This document shows positions 12,266 through 12,997 of a stretch of 12,997 nucleotides of DNA, one piece after another (positions within the stretch are counted from its first letter, which is position 1; every line of letters begins with the position of its first letter). The stretch is taken from assembly GCA_002293295.1 (NCBI GenBank), contig DBCY01000165.1, positions 19,064 to 32,060 of the forward strand. Direction: 5' to 3'. The stretch is from Ruminococcus sp. UBA946 (GTDB taxonomy: Bacteria > Bacillota > Clostridia > Oscillospirales > Ruminococcaceae). A program made the position numbers and the translations under genes. The notes below the pieces were generated by a model, which was not told where the DNA came from, did not search any database, and was given only the letters and a program-made list of their open reading frames with translations.

Positions 12266-12997
12266 TACTGATTACCTCCTTCTCTTCTTGCGTTGTTATA
12301 ACCGCCGTTATTGGCGCGGTTTCTGTTGCCGCCGCCGCGGTTATTATTTCTGGCGTCGGGAGGACGGCGTTTCTTTTCGGGTCTTTCCATGGCTGTTCTT
12401 ACCTTAGCGGCATCGCCCTTCAAAACCTCTCCCTTATAAATCCAGACCTTAATGCCAAGCAAGCCGTATGTCGTATGCGCCTCCGCGAAGCCGTAGTCAA
12501 TATCGGCGCGGATGGTCTGCAAAGGAATCGTACCCTCGTGATATGATTCGGACCTTGCTATTTCAGCTCCGCCGAGACGTCCGGAAACGCGGACTTTAAT
12601 GCCTCTTGCCCCGAGCTTCATAGCCCTGCCTATGGATTGCTTCATAGCCCTTCTGAAAGACACACGATTTTCAAGCTGAGAAGCGATATTTTCCGCCACA
12701 AGCTGGGAAGTAAGGTCGGGAGACTTAACCTCGACAATGTTTATTGCAACTGTCTTTCCTATCATTTTCTCAACGCCGGCGCGGACTTTTTCAATGTTCT
12801 CACCGCCACGCCCGATAACGACACCCGGCTTGGCGACATGAAGATGTATTCTGATTTTATCGGCGAACCTTTCGATTTCAATGCGTGCAACGCCCGCGGA
12901 GTAAAGGGTTTTCTTAATATGGTTACGAACATTGTAGTCTTCGACCAAAGTATCGCCGAATGCTGCTTTATTCGCAAACCAGCGGGAATCCCAATCT
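12265..12997 (-). CDS. rpsC: 30S ribosomal protein S3 (5' end beyond window)
   Basis: S3 lies at the mRNA entry and has helicase-linked residues. The visible 243 residues begin DWDSRWFANKAAFGDTLVED; about 16 residues are missing beyond base 12997. The frame is open to the edge, so a TTG at 12946-12948 (the L before VEDYN) is internal, not a start. The KH domain has VIGRGGENIEKV (visible 60-71), and the C-terminal domain has VSGRLGGAEIARSE (137-150) and GIKVWIYKGE (181-190). An Asn/Gly/Arg-rich tail (last 28 residues: ten Asn, seven Gly, six Arg) makes the full protein about 259 residues, against 218 in B. subtilis. Its stop overlaps the rplP start. Confidence 0.97.
   Translation of the reverse strand, partial: DWDSRWFANKAAFGDTLVEDYNVRNHIKKTLYSAGVARIEIERFADKIRIHLHVAKPGVVIGRGGENIEKVRAGVEKMIGKTVAINIVEVKSPDLTSQLVAENIASQLENRVSFRRAMKQSIGRAMKLGARGIKVRVSGRLGGAEIARSESYHEGTIPLQTIRADIDYGFAEAHTTYGLLGIKVWIYKGEVLKGDAAKVRTAMERPEKKRRPPDARNNNRGGGNRNRANNGGYNNARREGGNQ

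Noticed and set aside
12946..12948. TTG as the start of rpsC
   Set aside because: The frame continues upstream with DWDSRWFANKAAFGDT, which is standard S3 sequence, so this TTG encodes an internal leucine.
12762..12977. 71-codon minus-strand frame overlapping rpsC
   Set aside because: A shifted frame of rpsC, whose own frame is clear and open to the window edge.
1..12997. CRISPR array, mobile element, tRNA or rRNA gene, defence system
   Set aside because: No spaced direct-repeat array, transposase or integrase frame, cloverleaf sequence or unfamiliar gene was seen; every real gene belongs to the conserved cluster.

Overview
This window is an ordinary, well-preserved bacterial ribosomal-protein supercluster: the 3' part of the S10 operon, the whole spc operon and the whole alpha operon. 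All genes lie on the minus strand, so transcription runs from high to low coordinates. The likely source is a low-to-mid GC Gram-positive of class Clostridia, perhaps in the Ruminococcaceae/Oscillospiraceae range. This is inferred from several points: the zinc-type 61-residue S14, adenylate kinase with a four-cysteine LID, a KOW-domain gene between map and infA, rpsD inside the alpha operon (in Bacillus subtilis it is elsewhere), strong AGGAGG ribosome-binding sites, and several TTG starts. The genus cannot be fixed from the sequence alone.

In transcription order the layout is as follows. (1) End of the S10 operon: rpsC (5' end cut off by the window), rplP, rpmC, rpsQ. rpsC/rplP and rplP/rpmC are joined by TAATG stop-start overlaps. 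(2) spc operon: rplN, rplX, rplE, rpsN, rpsH, rplF, rplR, rpsE, rpmD, rplO, secY. (3) adk, map, a KOW-domain RNA-binding protein gene, infA. (4) alpha operon: rpmJ (37 codons), rpsM, rpsK, rpsD, rpoA, rplQ. A hairpin right after rplQ probably ends the transcript. The last 170 bases hold no gene, only a 7-base tandem repeat and a palindrome.

Together the genes supply small- and large-subunit ribosomal proteins, the RNA polymerase alpha subunit, the SecY translocon channel, N-terminal methionine removal, adenylate balance and initiation factor 1. This is the classic coupling of growth, translation and secretion genes.

I found no mobile element, CRISPR array, tRNA or rRNA gene, defence system or broken gene. 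The points worth a second look are small: a pair of related palindromic repeats (79-116 and 3440-3476), TTG starts on rpsK, infA and rpsE with out-of-frame ATGs next to two of them, a GC-rich inverted repeat between rpsQ and rplN, an Asn/Gly/Arg-rich tail on S3, a cysteine-bearing L24, and a possible internal promoter before rpoA.
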